Below are positions 1 through 9,754 of a stretch of DNA of 64,000 nt, in pieces. The DNA comes from Evansella cellulosilytica DSM 2522 (GTDB lineage Bacteria; Bacillota; Bacilli; Bacillales; Salisediminibacteriaceae), in the NCBI RefSeq assembly GCF_000177235.2, contig NC_014829.1:4588001-4652000 (forward strand). The letters are read 5' to 3'. The notes under the pieces were generated by a model. It was not told where the DNA came from. It did no database searches and worked only from the letters and a program-made list of their open reading frames with translations. The position numbers were made by a program, and so were the translations under genes. Position 1 is the stretch's first letter, and each line of letters opens with the position of its first letter.

Positions 1-203
1 GTAAATATATGCAAACTATATAAATAGTCTTACTTCATCTAATTTGATAACCTAAATATAGCTATGCTCCTGTTTATTTTTTAATTGACTGTTTCCGTAT
101 AATTTTTTAGTTTTTTCAGACTTGGGTAAACGAAAGGTGAACTGTCCATTAAACATGTATGTAAAAGACCCTTTTCATTTTATATTTTTATTGGAGGTAA
201 AAC

Positions 204-1118
204 ATGAAGGTTACGTTTTTAGGAACTGGTGCGGGTATTCCTGCAAAAGAGAGAAATGTCTCTTCTATCGCACTACACTTACATAATGATAGCTTGTTTT
301 GGTTGTTTGATTGTGGAGAAGCAACGCAGCACCAAATATTACATACACCTATAAAGCTAAGAAAAATAAATAGCATTTTTATTAGTCATTTGCATGGCGA
401 TCATATCTTTGGCCTCCCAGGATTATTAGGAAGTCGCTCATTTCAAGGCGCTGAAACACCTTTAACGGTATATGGACCTGTTGGAATACAACATTTTATT
501 GAAACATCTTTAAAGGTGAGCACCACTTATTTAAAGTATCCTATTCATTTTAAAGAGCTCGAGAATGATGGCGTCATATATGAAGATAATGAGTACATTG
601 TTACTACTCAACTACTGGAGCATGGGATTGACTCCTATGGCTTTAGGGTTGATCAAAAGGAACAGGCTGGTTCTTTACTCATGGATAAAGTGGTTGCTGC
701 CGGTATTCCTCCCGGGCCAATATTAAAGGATTTAAAAGTTGGTCGTTCTGTAACGTTACAGGACGGGAGAGTGTTTCATGGCGAAGACTTTATCGGTCCG
801 CCGAAAAAGGGTAAATCTGTAGCGGTTTTAGGAGACACGAGATTTTCTTCTCGTTCGATAGCGCTTTGTAAAGGCGTTCATACGTTAGTACACGAAGCGA
901 CTTTTGCACATAAAGACGAGCAGATCGCACACGAGTACTTTCACGCGACTACAGAAGAAGCTGCTAAAGTAGCAAAGCTATCTCGTGTCGAGCAGCTTAT
1001 CCTTACTCATATTAGCTCTCGATATCAAAAGGATGATATGAAACAGCTATTGTTAGAAGCAAAGGAAGTCTTTCCTCAGACTTATATAGCTGAAGATTTA
1101 AAAACCTTTCAAATTTAA
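204..1118 (+). CDS. rnz: Ribonuclease Z (tRNA 3'-end endonuclease)
   Basis: This is a metallo-beta-lactamase-fold endonuclease that trims the 3' trailer of tRNA precursors in the cytoplasm. The zinc motif H-x-H-x-D-H is present as HLHGDH at residues 62-67, and later family motifs are seen, including a GDTR segment near residue 210 and HEATF near 230. The protein has 304 residues, about the usual 305-310 of Bacillus RNase Z, so it looks complete. The start is chosen because TTGGAGG lies a few bases upstream. It is a single gene, followed by a shared terminator at about 1197-1230. Confidence 0.95.
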   Translation: MKVTFLGTGAGIPAKERNVSSIALHLHNDSLFWLFDCGEATQHQILHTPIKLRKINSIFISHLHGDHIFGLPGLLGSRSFQGAETPLTVYGPVGIQHFIETSLKVSTTYLKYPIHFKELENDGVIYEDNEYIVTTQLLEHGIDSYGFRVDQKEQAGSLLMDKVVAAGIPPGPILKDLKVGRSVTLQDGRVFHGEDFIGPPKKGKSVAVLGDTRFSSRSIALCKGVHTLVHEATFAHKDEQIAHEYFHATTEEAAKVAKLSRVEQLILTHISSRYQKDDMKQLLLEAKEVFPQTYIAEDLKTFQI

Positions 1119-1196
1119 AAATTTTACTGGAGGATAGTAAAGATTGTAGCTGACTGAGATCCAATTGGTGGCGTTATTTCCATTTTTGATATAGAA

Positions 1197-1230
1197 AAAA
1201 AACTATTCCAGTTTTGGAATAGTTTTTTGT
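1197..1230. terminator. Bidirectional terminator between rnz and the next gene
   Basis: An inverted repeat with arms AAAACTATTCC and GGAATAGTTTT has a short loop and U-rich flanks on both sides. It lies between two converging genes and can serve both. Confidence 0.8.
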
Positions 1231-1238
1231 TCATTTTA

Positions 1239-1556
1239 TTATGCAGCGCTTGGCTTGTTAGCTGAAGCGTTGTCTGGTTGAGATGCATTGATCATTAAGA
1301 AGATCGCTGTAAGAACGTGCATCACCCATCCAACGAAAGGAATCCAACCAACACAAGAAGTAACGATACCTAAAATACTTCCAGTTGTTTTTCCACCATC
1401 TTTTTTAGTCAAGATAAGTGTAATGATGTGCAACACTAACATAACAAATAAAGGAATCCATAAAAGTCCGATAATGATAGAAGCACCTAAAACTGGAATT
1501 GCTAGAATCGCTTCAAGTCCGCCTGTAACCCACTTCAAAATTCTTGAAGGTGACAT
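1239..1556 (-). CDS. Small membrane protein, unknown function
   Basis: This 105-residue protein has three predicted membrane segments (about residues 8-28, 30-50 and 60-85) and a short polar tail ending SANKPSAA. A longer reading frame exists upstream, but the ATG at 1556 is preferred because AAAGGGGG lies 7 bases before it. Two-TM proteins of similar size are common in Bacillus, and I do not recognise a named family. It stands alone and shares its terminator with rnz. It is probably an integral membrane protein; no function can be given. Confidence 0.7.
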   Translation of the reverse strand: MSPSRILKWVTGGLEAILAIPVLGASIIIGLLWIPLFVMLVLHIITLILTKKDGGKTTGSILGIVTSCVGWIPFVGWVMHVLTAIFLMINASQPDNASANKPSAA

Positions 1557-1619
1557 GTGAAAACCCCCTTTTAAATAAGTAAATAATCTTATAAAAACTA
1601 ACCTTTTACATTGTAGCAC

Positions 1620-2209
1620 TAATTACCTAATTTGTCTCCACTAAATTTAGCTTTGCTAAAGATTCTCTCATTTTAATAATAATTACCTATATAACCCGTT
1701 AATTCCTTAAGAAAATTAGGTTCAATTTTCTACAAATGTAAGGCTAACTTTTTCACAAGATGATATGATCATATTCCAAATAGAAGTTCGATAGAAGTGT
1801 CTTTTTTGTTTATTGGAAATCATCTGAATGAATTTCATCATTTTCGTCCCTTACAGGCCAAGGGTCTCAAAACATGAAAAAAGGAGTACCTACATGAATG
1901 TCGAATTTAGTATTCAGTAGCAAGTATAATTACCCGGTTTTGTACAAAGTATTGTTGATTGAAACGAAGGGTACGAGACGCCTGCGGGAAAAGCAAGAGC
2001 GGAAGATCCATCGGGGTGGGGTTCCCCCGATTAGCTGAAGCCTTGCCCGAGGCAAGCGAGTGTCCTGAAGTGAAAATCAACAACAAAGTTAAGGTAACAA
2101 TAAAATTTATTAATGAGAATATACTTTTGATAGTATGATGTTTTATAAAAGTGAATGATGAAATTGATTTATCTAAATTATTAATAAAAAAATTCTATTT
2201 TTCTCGATT
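1620..2209. other. Intergenic stretch with one palindromic repeat
   Basis: I see no gene in this 590-base stretch. It contains the palindromic repeat described at 1952-2083. The rest is AT-rich sequence without a supported reading frame. Confidence 0.6.
1952..2083. repeat. Palindromic dispersed repeat (REP/MITE-like)
   Basis: The unit is bounded by the inverted ends TTGTTGATT (1952-1960) and AATCAACAA (2075-2083). The interior contains the GC-rich blocks GAGACGCCTGCGGGAAAAGC and GGCAAGCGAGTGTCCTGAAG, which stand out from the AT-rich surroundings. Similar GC-rich blocks (CTCCCGCAGGAGTCTCGCTTG) sit inside the repeats at 9.5 and 12.7 kb. Such elements are common between genes in Bacillaceae; mobility is inferred only. 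Confidence 0.7.
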
Positions 2210-3259
2210 TCATTGTCCTTTTTCCCATTTGGCTATTTCTTCTCGTACAATAGGCGCAACCTCTGTTCCTAATAATTTGATTGCATTCATGACATCTTCA
2301 TGCGGCATTGATCCTACCGGAACGTGTAGCATAAATCTTGTAATTCCAACATTTTTTCGCAAATGAATAATTTTTTCGGCTACTGTTTTAGGATCGCCAA
2401 CATAAAGTGCTCCTTCAAAGCTACGGGCAGCATCATATGTAGCACGCCCATAATGGCTCCACCCACGCTCTCTACCGATGACATTCATGACATATTGGGT
2501 TGGTGCAAAGAACTTATCTGCAGCAGTTTCTGTATTTTCTGCAATAAATCCGTGAGAGTGAGATGCTACGGGTAAGGTATCTGGGTCATAACCAGCTTCA
2601 GCTGCAGCTCTTTTATACAACTCGACTAACGGTGCAAACTGCATGGGACTTCCACCTATTATAGCTAAAACAAGTGGTAACCCAAGTCGCCCAGCACGAA
2701 TAACCGATTCAGGGTTCCCACCACTTCCTATCCATACAGGTAGTGGGTTTTGAATTGGGCGAGGATATACACCGAGATGATCAATTGCTGGACGGTGTTT
2801 CCCTTTCCAAGTGACCTTTTCCGAATCCCTTATCTTTAAAAGGAGCTCCAGCTTCTCGTCAAAAAGCTCATTATAGTCATGAAGGTCGTAGCCAAATAAC
2901 GGAAATGATTCGATAAACGAACCCCTCCCTGCCATAATTTCTGCTCTTCCATTAGATATTCCGTCGACAGTTGCAAAGTCTTGAAATACCCTGACCGGAT
3001 CAGCGGAAGAAAGTACTGTTACAGCACTTGTTAAGCGAATATTTTTAGTTTGTGATGCTGCTGCTGCCAAAATGACTGCTGGTGAAGATGCGGCAAAATC
3101 CTCTCGGTGATGTTCTCCGACACCAAATACATCTAACCCTACTTCATCAGCTAGCTTTATTTCCTCAATTACATTTCGTAAACGCTTTGCATGACTAATC
3201 ACTTCACCTGTCACAGTATCAGGTGTCGTTTCTACAAACGTACTAATCCCGATTTCCAT
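2210..3259 (-). CDS. LLM-class flavin-dependent oxidoreductase (luciferase-like)
   Basis: This 349-residue TIM-barrel protein belongs to the bacterial luciferase-like monooxygenases, which use reduced flavin (FMN or F420) to oxidise organic substrates. Visible family features are the N-terminal strand with GVGEHHREDFAASSP (about residues 46-60), RLTSAVTVLSSADPVRVFQ (about 77-95) and IMAGRGSFIESFPLFGYDL (about 108-126). The start has GGGGGAG upstream. It is a single gene facing away from ahpC. The substrate cannot be told from sequence; a flavin enzyme next to peroxide defence genes may only be coincidence. Confidence 0.85.
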   Translation of the reverse strand: MEIGISTFVETTPDTVTGEVISHAKRLRNVIEEIKLADEVGLDVFGVGEHHREDFAASSPAVILAAAASQTKNIRLTSAVTVLSSADPVRVFQDFATVDGISNGRAEIMAGRGSFIESFPLFGYDLHDYNELFDEKLELLLKIRDSEKVTWKGKHRPAIDHLGVYPRPIQNPLPVWIGSGGNPESVIRAGRLGLPLVLAIIGGSPMQFAPLVELYKRAAAEAGYDPDTLPVASHSHGFIAENTETAADKFFAPTQYVMNVIGRERGWSHYGRATYDAARSFEGALYVGDPKTVAEKIIHLRKNVGITRFMLHVPVGSMPHEDVMNAIKLLGTEVAPIVREEIAKWEKGQ

Positions 3260-3603
3260 TCAACACTCCCCCTAACGAAAGTTAAGATACTATATTTTAG
3301 TATGTATCTATTGTGCTGCTTTTCCTTTTTATTTTCAAGTTGTTTGTTTGGAAATATTCTTTATATCATTGCAGATTATTTTATTATTTTTTTACACAAA
3401 TCGACTACATGAAGCATATTTCTTGAACAGTGAGAAAAACATAATTACAATTGAGAATGTTCAGTAGTAATCAATGTTTTAATTTTTGAACGTTACTTCT
3501 TTGCGCGTTCTTAAAACGAATAACTACCATTTTATTCTTTCTCGCTTTTTCTTTACATAGTGTGTAAAGTTTTTGAACGAATAAAAAAATACACCGATAC
3601 TAC

Positions 3604-3630
3604 TTGACAAAACATTCAATTCTATATAAT
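3604..3630 (+). promoter_or_regulatory. Promoter of ahpCF
   Basis: A perfect -35 box TTGACA (3604-3609) and a -10 box TATAAT (3625-3630) lie about 110 bases before ahpC. The spacing is 15, slightly short; TAATAA just downstream gives a 17-18 spacing as an alternative. Confidence 0.65.
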
Positions 3631-3643
3631 AATAAGTATCGAA

Positions 3644-3658
3644 TTAGAATTATTATCG
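3644..3658 (+). promoter_or_regulatory. Probable PerR operator
   Basis: TTAGAATTATTATCG matches the 15-base PerR consensus TTATAATNATTATAA at about 11-12 of 14 defined positions. It lies just downstream of the -10 box, where a repressor would block transcription. PerR control of ahpCF is established in Bacillus subtilis; assignment here is by match and position. Confidence 0.55.
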
Positions 3659-3737
3659 ATAAAGAATTTTTTACAGCAATTTTGGGAATGCTAATAAAAG
3701 TTCTTAAAACTACAATATTTTTAGGAGGATTTTATCT

Positions 3738-4301
3738 ATGTCTTTAATCGGAAAAGAAGTACTACCATTCGCAGCAACAGCTTTTAAAAACGGTGAATTT
3801 ATCGATGTAACGGAGGAAAGCTTCAAAGGTCAGTGGAGCGTATTATGCTTTTACCCAGCAGACTTCACATTCGTTTGTCCAACTGAGCTAGAAGATCTTC
3901 AAAATGAGTATGCTACATTAAAAGATTTAGGAGTTGAAGTGTACTCTGCATCAACAGACACACACTTTACACATAAAGGTTGGCACGATAGCTCAGAAAC
4001 TATCGGAAAAATTACTTACGCGATGATTGGTGACCCATCTCAAACACTTTCTCGTAACTTTGAAGTTTTAAATGAAGAAAGTGGTCTTGCTGATCGTGGA
4101 ACATTCATCATTGATCCAGACGGTGTTATTCAAACTGTAGAAGTAAACGCTGGAGGTATTGGCCGTGACGCTAGTACAATAGTGAATAAAATTAAAGCAG
4201 CACAATATGTTCGTAACAATCCAGGTGAAGTATGCCCTGCTAAATGGCAAGAAGGTGGAGAAACACTTAAGCCAAGCCTTGATCTTGTAGGGAAGATTTA
4301 A
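3738..4301 (+). CDS. ahpC: Alkyl hydroperoxide reductase subunit C (peroxiredoxin)
   Basis: This cytoplasmic two-cysteine peroxiredoxin reduces hydrogen peroxide and organic peroxides and is recharged by AhpF. The peroxidatic cysteine is Cys47 in FTFVCPTE and the resolving cysteine is Cys166 in GEVCPAKW. Length is 187 residues, the normal AhpC size. It starts after TTAGGAGG and is followed by ahpF only 13 bases later, with ahpF's own AGGAG, so the pair is an operon. A PerR-like box upstream suggests peroxide induction. The assignment is secure. Confidence 0.98.
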   Translation: MSLIGKEVLPFAATAFKNGEFIDVTEESFKGQWSVLCFYPADFTFVCPTELEDLQNEYATLKDLGVEVYSASTDTHFTHKGWHDSSETIGKITYAMIGDPSQTLSRNFEVLNEESGLADRGTFIIDPDGVIQTVEVNAGGIGRDASTIVNKIKAAQYVRNNPGEVCPAKWQEGGETLKPSLDLVGKI

Positions 4302-4314
4302 GGAGTCGATATCG

Positions 4315-5841
4315 ATGCTAGAAGCTGAAATAAAGCAACAATTAGAGCAATACTTACAATTACTAGAAAACGACATCGTTTTAAAGGTAAGCGTGAGCGA
4401 TGATAACGTTTCAAAAGAAATGTTATCGTTAGTGAATGAAATCGCTGATATGTCGTCAAAAATTACTGTTGAACAAGTTGAGCTATATAGAACACCAAGC
4501 TTTAGCGTCAACCGTGTTGGTGAAGATACTGGTGTTACATTCGCTGGTATTCCTTTAGGACATGAGTTTACTTCATTAGTGCTAGCTCTACTCCAAGTTA
4601 GTGGTAGAGCACCTAAGGTTGATCAAAGTGCTATTGATCAAATTAAAAGCATTGAAGGAGAATTCCATTTTGAATCATACGTAAGCTTAAGCTGTCACAA
4701 CTGTCCTGACGTTGTACAAGCACTTAACGTCATGAGCGTCCTTAACCCAGGAATTACACACACTATGATTGATGGTGCTGCATTTAAGCATGAGGTTGAA
4801 AGTAGAGACGTCATGGCTGTGCCAACAGTATATTTAAATGGTGAATTTTTAACGAGTGGCCGTGCATCACTTGAGGAGCTTCTTGCAAAAATCACGGATG
4901 CACCAGATGCATCTCATTTTGAGGATAAAGATCCATTCGATGTCCTCGTTGTTGGTGGTGGTCCAGCAGGTTCAAGTGCGGCTATTTATGCAGCGAGAAA
5001 AGGTATTCGTACTGGTATTGTTGCAGAGCGCTTCGGTGGTCAAATTATGGATACACTTAGTATTGAAAACTTCATTAGTCAAAAATATACTGAAGGTCCT
5101 AAGCTTGCAGCTAGTCTTGAGGAGCATGTGAAGGAATATAATATTGATGTAATGAATTTACAGCGTGCAAAACGCTTAGAGAAAAAAGACCTTGTTGAAC
5201 TTGAACTTGAAAATGGTGCAGTTCTTAAAAGTAAGAGTGTCATCATTTCAACTGGTGCTCGCTGGCGTAATGTTGGTGTCCCTGGTGAAGCAGAGTTTAA
5301 AAACAAGGGCGTAGCATATTGCCCTCACTGTGACGGTCCGTTATTTGAAGGTAGAGACGTAGCTGTTATCGGCGGTGGTAACTCTGGTATCGAAGCTGCA
5401 ATTGATCTTGCAGGTATCGTAAAGCATGTAACAGTACTTGAGTTCATGCCTGAGCTAAAGGCTGATGAAGTTTTACAAGAGCGCCTATATAGCTTACCAA
5501 ATGTAACTGTCGTTAAAAATGCACAAACGAAGGAAATCATAGGGGACGATAAAGTGAACGGTATTACGTATATTGATCGTGATACAGAAGAAGAGCATCA
5601 CGTTGAATTAGCAGGTGTTTTTGTTCAAATCGGTCTTGTCCCTAATACCGAATGGCTAGATGGTGTCATAGAACGTAACCGCTTTGGTGAAATTCTAGTG
5701 GATCGCCACGGTGCTACAAACGTTCCAGGTGTTTTTGCAGCTGGTGATTGTACGGATAGTGCATATAAGCAAATCATTATTTCTATGGGATCAGGTGCAA
5801 CAGCAGCATTAGGTGCTTTTGACCACCTTATCCGAAATTAG
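4315..5841 (+). CDS. ahpF: Alkyl hydroperoxide reductase subunit F
   Basis: This NADH-dependent flavoprotein disulfide reductase recycles AhpC. The N-terminal part has two thioredoxin-like folds with the active CxxC as CHNC (about residues 127-130). The FAD-binding motif [11 protein letters not shown] is at about 212-222, the redox CxxC as CPHC at about 337-340, the NADH-binding motif [10 protein letters not shown] at about 352-361, and the final FAD motif [10 protein letters not shown] near 475. At 508 residues it is full length. It forms an operon with ahpC, and a strong terminator follows. Confidence 0.98.
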   Translation: MLEAEIKQQLEQYLQLLENDIVLKVSVSDDNVSKEMLSLVNEIADMSSKITVEQVELYRTPSFSVNRVGEDTGVTFAGIPLGHEFTSLVLALLQVSGRAPKVDQSAIDQIKSIEGEFHFESYVSLSCHNCPDVVQALNVMSVLNPGITHTMIDGAAFKHEVESRDVMAVPTVYLNGEFLTSGRASLEELLAKITDAPDASHFEDKDPFDVLVVGGGPAGSSAAIYAARKGIRTGIVAERFGGQIMDTLSIENFISQKYTEGPKLAASLEEHVKEYNIDVMNLQRAKRLEKKDLVELELENGAVLKSKSVIISTGARWRNVGVPGEAEFKNKGVAYCPHCDGPLFEGRDVAVIGGGNSGIEAAIDLAGIVKHVTVLEFMPELKADEVLQERLYSLPNVTVVKNAQTKEIIGDDKVNGITYIDRDTEEEHHVELAGVFVQIGLVPNTEWLDGVIERNRFGEILVDRHGATNVPGVFAAGDCTDSAYKQIIISMGSGATAALGAFDHLIRN

Positions 5842-5848
5842 TATAAGA

Positions 5849-5884
5849 AAAACAAAAAACGAGCTTGCTAAAGCTCGTTTTTTG
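5849..5884 (+). terminator. Rho-independent terminator after ahpF
   Basis: Arms AAAACGAGCTT and AAGCTCGTTTT with a four-to-five-base loop, followed by a T run, directly after the ahpF stop codon. Confidence 0.9.
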
Positions 5885-5955
5885 TCTTTTCTTAGAAGCA
5901 ATCGCATGTCGTCTTATCTCTTAAAGTACTAGCGAACGCTTTTTTCACTATTACT

Positions 5956-6423
5956 TCAGTAATCATCTACATTCCAAAGGGTGATTTGCCAAAATTCACG
6001 ATCTTCTAAAACTAAGTCATGCGGTTTTTTTAAATCCATCCAATGAATATTTCTCTTTTTTGATAGTGGATTATCCTCTTCACCATTTAATGAAGTGAAA
6101 TACTCTACAACTCCACTATTTTGAATTGCTTCTTCAAGGTAGGAATAGAGTATGGTTAAACACTTTTCTTGTTCTGCCGTTCCCTTTATTTGATTGGTTA
6201 GAGGAATATGATTAGAGAATGCTGCCACTTGATGTTTGAAAGAAAAATGTGGACTATATGAAAACCTTCGTTTTAAGTTGCTATCGTAGTTATTTTCAAA
6301 ATATAAATGTGTAAAATCTAATTCACTATTAAAAACATTCGGTTGCTCTGACGATACCGGATTTTCACCGAATGATCCCCCAGGTAACCTCATTGGTGAA
6401 GAAATATAAATATACTGAGTCAT
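5956..6423 (-). CDS. Hypothetical protein
   Basis: I do not recognise this 155-residue protein. It has no signal peptide or membrane segment and is rich in aromatic and acidic residues. Near the end, the stretch HWMDLKKPHDLVLEDREFWQ suggests a folded alpha/beta protein. GGGAGAA precedes the ATG, so translation is likely. It is a single gene between ahpF and a membrane protein gene, converging on ahpF. No function is offered. Confidence 0.6.
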   Translation of the reverse strand: MTQYIYISSPMRLPGGSFGENPVSSEQPNVFNSELDFTHLYFENNYDSNLKRRFSYSPHFSFKHQVAAFSNHIPLTNQIKGTAEQEKCLTILYSYLEEAIQNSGVVEYFTSLNGEEDNPLSKKRNIHWMDLKKPHDLVLEDREFWQITLWNVDDY

Positions 6424-6560
6424 ATCTAATTCTCCCTTGATGTTTCTTCATTTAGGAAGTTCTCTCTCTGTTCAAGAACCCTGTTGTAGTAGAAAAGCAA
6501 CAGCAGCTTGCTTTTTGCTCCAAACACTCTCATTCATTGACTAGCAACGTTAAAACAGTA

Positions 6561-7133
6561 TCAGTAATGCTCAACTATACTTTCTCTATTACGAAGAAAC
6601 ACATTATAAAATCCAAATAAAAATATTACCTTCAAAAACAATAAAATACCCATCATCATTTGAGGTATTTCTGGAGTCAGTGGGAATAAGAAATAGCTTA
6701 CTCCTGTTAAAAAAAATGTAATCATCATTGCCGCACACACCAATTCTAACTTTCTTGCACTAACAGTTTTACTTGTTTCAACCTTCAGTACTTCAATAAG
6801 TTTAGAGATAATGATAAATACCAAAAACGTACCTACAATGATAAAACCTAACCCAATTAAAGATATAACAGCCATGTAAGAGGACATTTCAATAGTTAAA
6901 GGAGAATTACCAGAAACATTCAAAAGTAAAAAGATAATACTGTGAATCATCATGAAGATAACGTATGGTTGGACCTTTACGATACCGTTATATTTTCTTG
7001 CCAATTCCTTTACTCCAAAAAATATTGAAATATATCCAATGATGTTGGTTATATAATATGCAATACCTATGTCCAAGAAGCTTAGATTTGGTTTGAAGAA
7101 TATAAACAGTAAACCAAGAAAAATATTGATCAT
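6561..7133 (-). CDS. Integral membrane protein, unknown
   Basis: This protein of about 190 residues is made almost entirely of membrane helices: five or six segments (about residues 3-20, 24-42, 55-73, 85-110, 130-150, 160-180). Two positive loops, around KYNGIVK and SARKLE, suggest topology. The ATG at 7133 is favoured because GGAGGTGGAG precedes it; a GTG two codons upstream is possible. Its length and lack of conserved polar residues do not point to a transporter family I know. Single gene. Confidence 0.6.
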   Translation of the reverse strand: MINIFLGLLFIFFKPNLSFLDIGIAYYITNIIGYISIFFGVKELARKYNGIVKVQPYVIFMMIHSIIFLLLNVSGNSPLTIEMSSYMAVISLIGLGFIIVGTFLVFIIISKLIEVLKVETSKTVSARKLELVCAAMMITFFLTGVSYFLFPLTPEIPQMMMGILLFLKVIFLFGFYNVFLRNRESIVEHY

Positions 7134-7296
7134 GAACACTCCACCTCCCTTAATAGTATTTTCTTACTCAATCTCTCCGATATAATAGCATTTTTTTACA
7201 ATAAATTTCTTTACTATTTAATTGTATCATAAATTTTTCCACTCTTTTTCCAAATCAAGAAAAATATGAACGTAGCTAACATGAGTATTATGATAA

Positions 7297-7341
7297 AAAA
7301 CGAGACAGCTTCTTCACTTTCTAAAACTGTCTCGTTTTTAC
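7297..7341 (-). terminator. Terminator after mqo
   Basis: Arms AAAACGAGACAG and CTGTCTCGTTTT flank a loop of about 17 bases, with T/A runs on both outer sides. It lies about 150 bases beyond the mqo stop codon and can act in both directions. Confidence 0.8.
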
Positions 7342-7493
7342 TATATAATTATTAATCATTTATCTCTAATAGTCCCATATGCTACTCGCCGGGCAATCAC
7401 TAACAACCCAAATTAACAGTAGTGATTTATGTGGATCATTACATGACTTTAAAGTTAAAAATCATCGTTATTTTGTTATATCTGTTGAGACAA

Positions 7494-8993
7494 CTAACTA
7501 TAAACAGGTTCTTTTTCACAAAGACCGAGCGTCTCATCTGTATGTTTATGAATTTCTCTGAACAGCTCTCGGTTTTCTACTAAAGATTCACCGTAGGATG
7601 GAATCATTTCTTTAATTTTCCCTTCCCATCCAATCATGTGCTCTGGGAAGCATTTTTCTAATACTTCTAGCATAACGTTGACTGCTGTTGATGCACCTGG
7701 TGAAGCACCGAGCAATGCAGCAATCGAGCCATCCTCTGCACTAACGACTTCCGTCCCAAACTGTAAAGTTCCTTTTCCTTTTTCCGTATCCTTTATCACT
7801 TGCACACGCTGACCAGCAACAACAATTTCCCAGTCATCATTTTTAGCGTTAGGAATAAACTCTCTTAATTCTTCCATCCGCTTTTCATGTGAGAGCATAA
7901 CTTGCTGAATCAAGTATTTTGTCAATGACATTTCCTTTGCTCCAGCAGCTAGCATCGTAAGCACATTATTAGGCTTTATTGAAGTTAGCAAATCGAACAC
8001 TGAACCATATTTTAAAAACTTAGGTGAAAAGCCTGCAAAAGGTCCGAATAGAAGTGACTTTTCATTATTTATATACCTAGTGTCTAGATGTGGGACTGAC
8101 ATTGGTGGCGCACCAACTTTAGCTTTTCCATACACCTTCGCATGATGTTGCTCAACAACAAATGGATTATTGCATACTAAGAACAAGCCGCTTACAGGGA
8201 ATCCTCCAATTTGCTTTGATTCAGGTATGCCAGATTTTTGTAATAAATGTAGGCTTCCTCCGCCGCCCCCAATAAAGACGAATTTTGCTTTATGATATTC
8301 TTTTTTATTCGTGTGTAGGTCTTTCACTTTTAATTCCCAAGAGCCATCACTTGTACGTTTCAAATCTTCAACACTATGTTTGTAGTGAAACTCTACATTT
8401 TTACTCTTTAAGTGATCAAACAGTGTCCGTGTCAATGCACCAAAGTTTACATCTGTTCCTGAATCTATTTTTGTTGCAGCTATCGGTTCATTAGACGTAC
8501 GACCTTCCATCGCAAGAGGGATCCACTCTTTCAGTTTTTCATCGTCCTCGGTATATTCCATTCCTTCAAATAAGGGATTATTTGAGAGCGCTTCAAATCT
8601 TTTCTTTAAAAATGTTACATTTTTTTCCCCCTGGACTAAACTCATATGAGGTATTGGCATAATAAAGTCTTGAGGATTACGAATGAGATTACTGTTAACT
8701 AAATAAGACCAAAATTGCCTCGATATCTGAAACTGTTCATTGATTTTTACTGCTTTACTAATATCTATAGACCCGTCAGGCTGTTCGGATGTATAGTTTA
8801 GCTCGCACAATGCTGCATGCCCTGTTCCAGCATTGTTCCATTCATTAGAGCTTTCTTCCCCTGCTTTTTCAAGCTTCTCAAATACTTTAATGTTCCATTC
8901 CGGTGCTAGCTCTTTTAATAATGATCCTAAAGTCGCACTCATGACTCCAGCACCAATTAAAATAACGTCTGTTTCTTCTTGAATGCTGCTCAT
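7494..8993 (-). CDS. mqo: Malate:quinone oxidoreductase
   Basis: This peripheral membrane FAD enzyme oxidises malate to oxaloacetate and passes electrons to the quinone pool, bypassing soluble malate dehydrogenase. The dinucleotide motif [13 protein letters not shown] is near the N-terminus. Family blocks include [17 protein letters not shown] (about residues 50-67), [19 protein letters not shown] in the middle and [12 protein letters not shown] near the C-terminus. The ATG at 8993 (499 residues) is chosen because AAAGGAAGA precedes it; the frame stays open 14 codons further upstream without a better ribosome site. Single gene. Confidence 0.95.
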   Translation of the reverse strand: MSSIQEETDVILIGAGVMSATLGSLLKELAPEWNIKVFEKLEKAGEESSNEWNNAGTGHAALCELNYTSEQPDGSIDISKAVKINEQFQISRQFWSYLVNSNLIRNPQDFIMPIPHMSLVQGEKNVTFLKKRFEALSNNPLFEGMEYTEDDEKLKEWIPLAMEGRTSNEPIAATKIDSGTDVNFGALTRTLFDHLKSKNVEFHYKHSVEDLKRTSDGSWELKVKDLHTNKKEYHKAKFVFIGGGGGSLHLLQKSGIPESKQIGGFPVSGLFLVCNNPFVVEQHHAKVYGKAKVGAPPMSVPHLDTRYINNEKSLLFGPFAGFSPKFLKYGSVFDLLTSIKPNNVLTMLAAGAKEMSLTKYLIQQVMLSHEKRMEELREFIPNAKNDDWEIVVAGQRVQVIKDTEKGKGTLQFGTEVVSAEDGSIAALLGASPGASTAVNVMLEVLEKCFPEHMIGWEGKIKEMIPSYGESLVENRELFREIHKHTDETLGLCEKEPVYS

Positions 8994-9226
8994 TATATAA
9001 TCTTCCTTTCCCCCTAAAATCTGCAAAAAAGACATAGGTACTTCTGGTTGAATTATTTTATTAACAAGCTGCTACCTAAAAACAATCCTTTTTTGTGCCA
9101 AACTTCACGATACCTTCCTCTATTATAGTTTTTAATAGGTTAAAATATCTACTATTATCTGATAATTATAAACTATTTATTTCCCTTAAAAAAGTGAGAA
9201 CTCCTTCCAAGTAAGGACGGCAAGAA

Positions 9227-9295
9227 GGGACGGTTCTCGTTTGCCTATTGTCCTACCTCGTTTTTCAATGATAAAAATTGCCAAACGAGAACCCT
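9227..9295. repeat. Short inverted-repeat element
   Basis: GGTTCTCGTTTG on the left pairs with CAAACGAGAACC on the right, 12 bases perfect, around a loop of about 40 bases. It belongs to the same sequence family as the ends of the longer repeats at 9.4, 10.8 and 12.6 kb. Confidence 0.7.
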
Positions 9296-9395
9296 ACAGT
9301 TATATAAAGATACTAAATTAAACTATGAAATGAGAGTGGGCAGTTATGAATAAAAAGATAAAGAATTTAGTGTTGGCTAACAGGGACTGCTAACA

Positions 9396-9742
9396 GGGAC
9401 GGTTCTCATTTGCATGAGTAATGAGATATTTTTAATTTGGCAAACAAGAACCGTCCGGAACCAGTGAAAAAGTACTTGCATTTAGTGAGCTCCCTAATAA
9501 ATATAAGGTTATTAGTATAGAGGAGTTGAAGAGACCTATGCAAACTCGCTTTCCGCGGGCGGCTGGTAAGCCTCCTCTATGCTGCGCATCTGCGGGGTCT
9601 TACCTCTGCCTTTGCTCCCGCAGGAGTCTCGCTTGCTTCGGTCTCATCAACTCTTTCTATAAATCTATAAATAAGGTACTTTGAATAATAATGCAATAAT
9701 ATATTAATTTTTACACTTTTTCAGCGGTCTCGAACCGTCCCC
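9396..9742. repeat. Nested palindromic dispersed repeat, copy 1
   Basis: This is a set of nested palindromes. A left hairpin is GACGGTTCTCATTTG / CAAACAAGAACCGTC. An inner pair is GAAAAAGT / ACTTTTTC. A GC-rich core runs from GAGTTGAAGAGACC to GGTCTCATCAACTC and includes CTTTCCGCGGGCGGCTGG. The outer end is GAACCGTCCC. A nearly identical copy in the same orientation lies at 12594-12939. There is no coding capacity. It looks like a non-autonomous element or a composite of two repeat types. Confidence 0.75.
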
Positions 9743-9754
9743 ATTAGTCTCCCC

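Larger units (their letters stand above)
8994..9754. other. Intergenic stretch made mostly of repeats
   Basis: No gene is supported here. The stretch holds a short inverted-repeat element at 9227-9295 and a long nested element at 9396-9742, both described separately. Confidence 0.6.

Noticed and set aside
84-104. TTGACT and TATAAT boxes upstream of rnz
   Set aside because: They are only 7 bases apart, far too close to work as one promoter.
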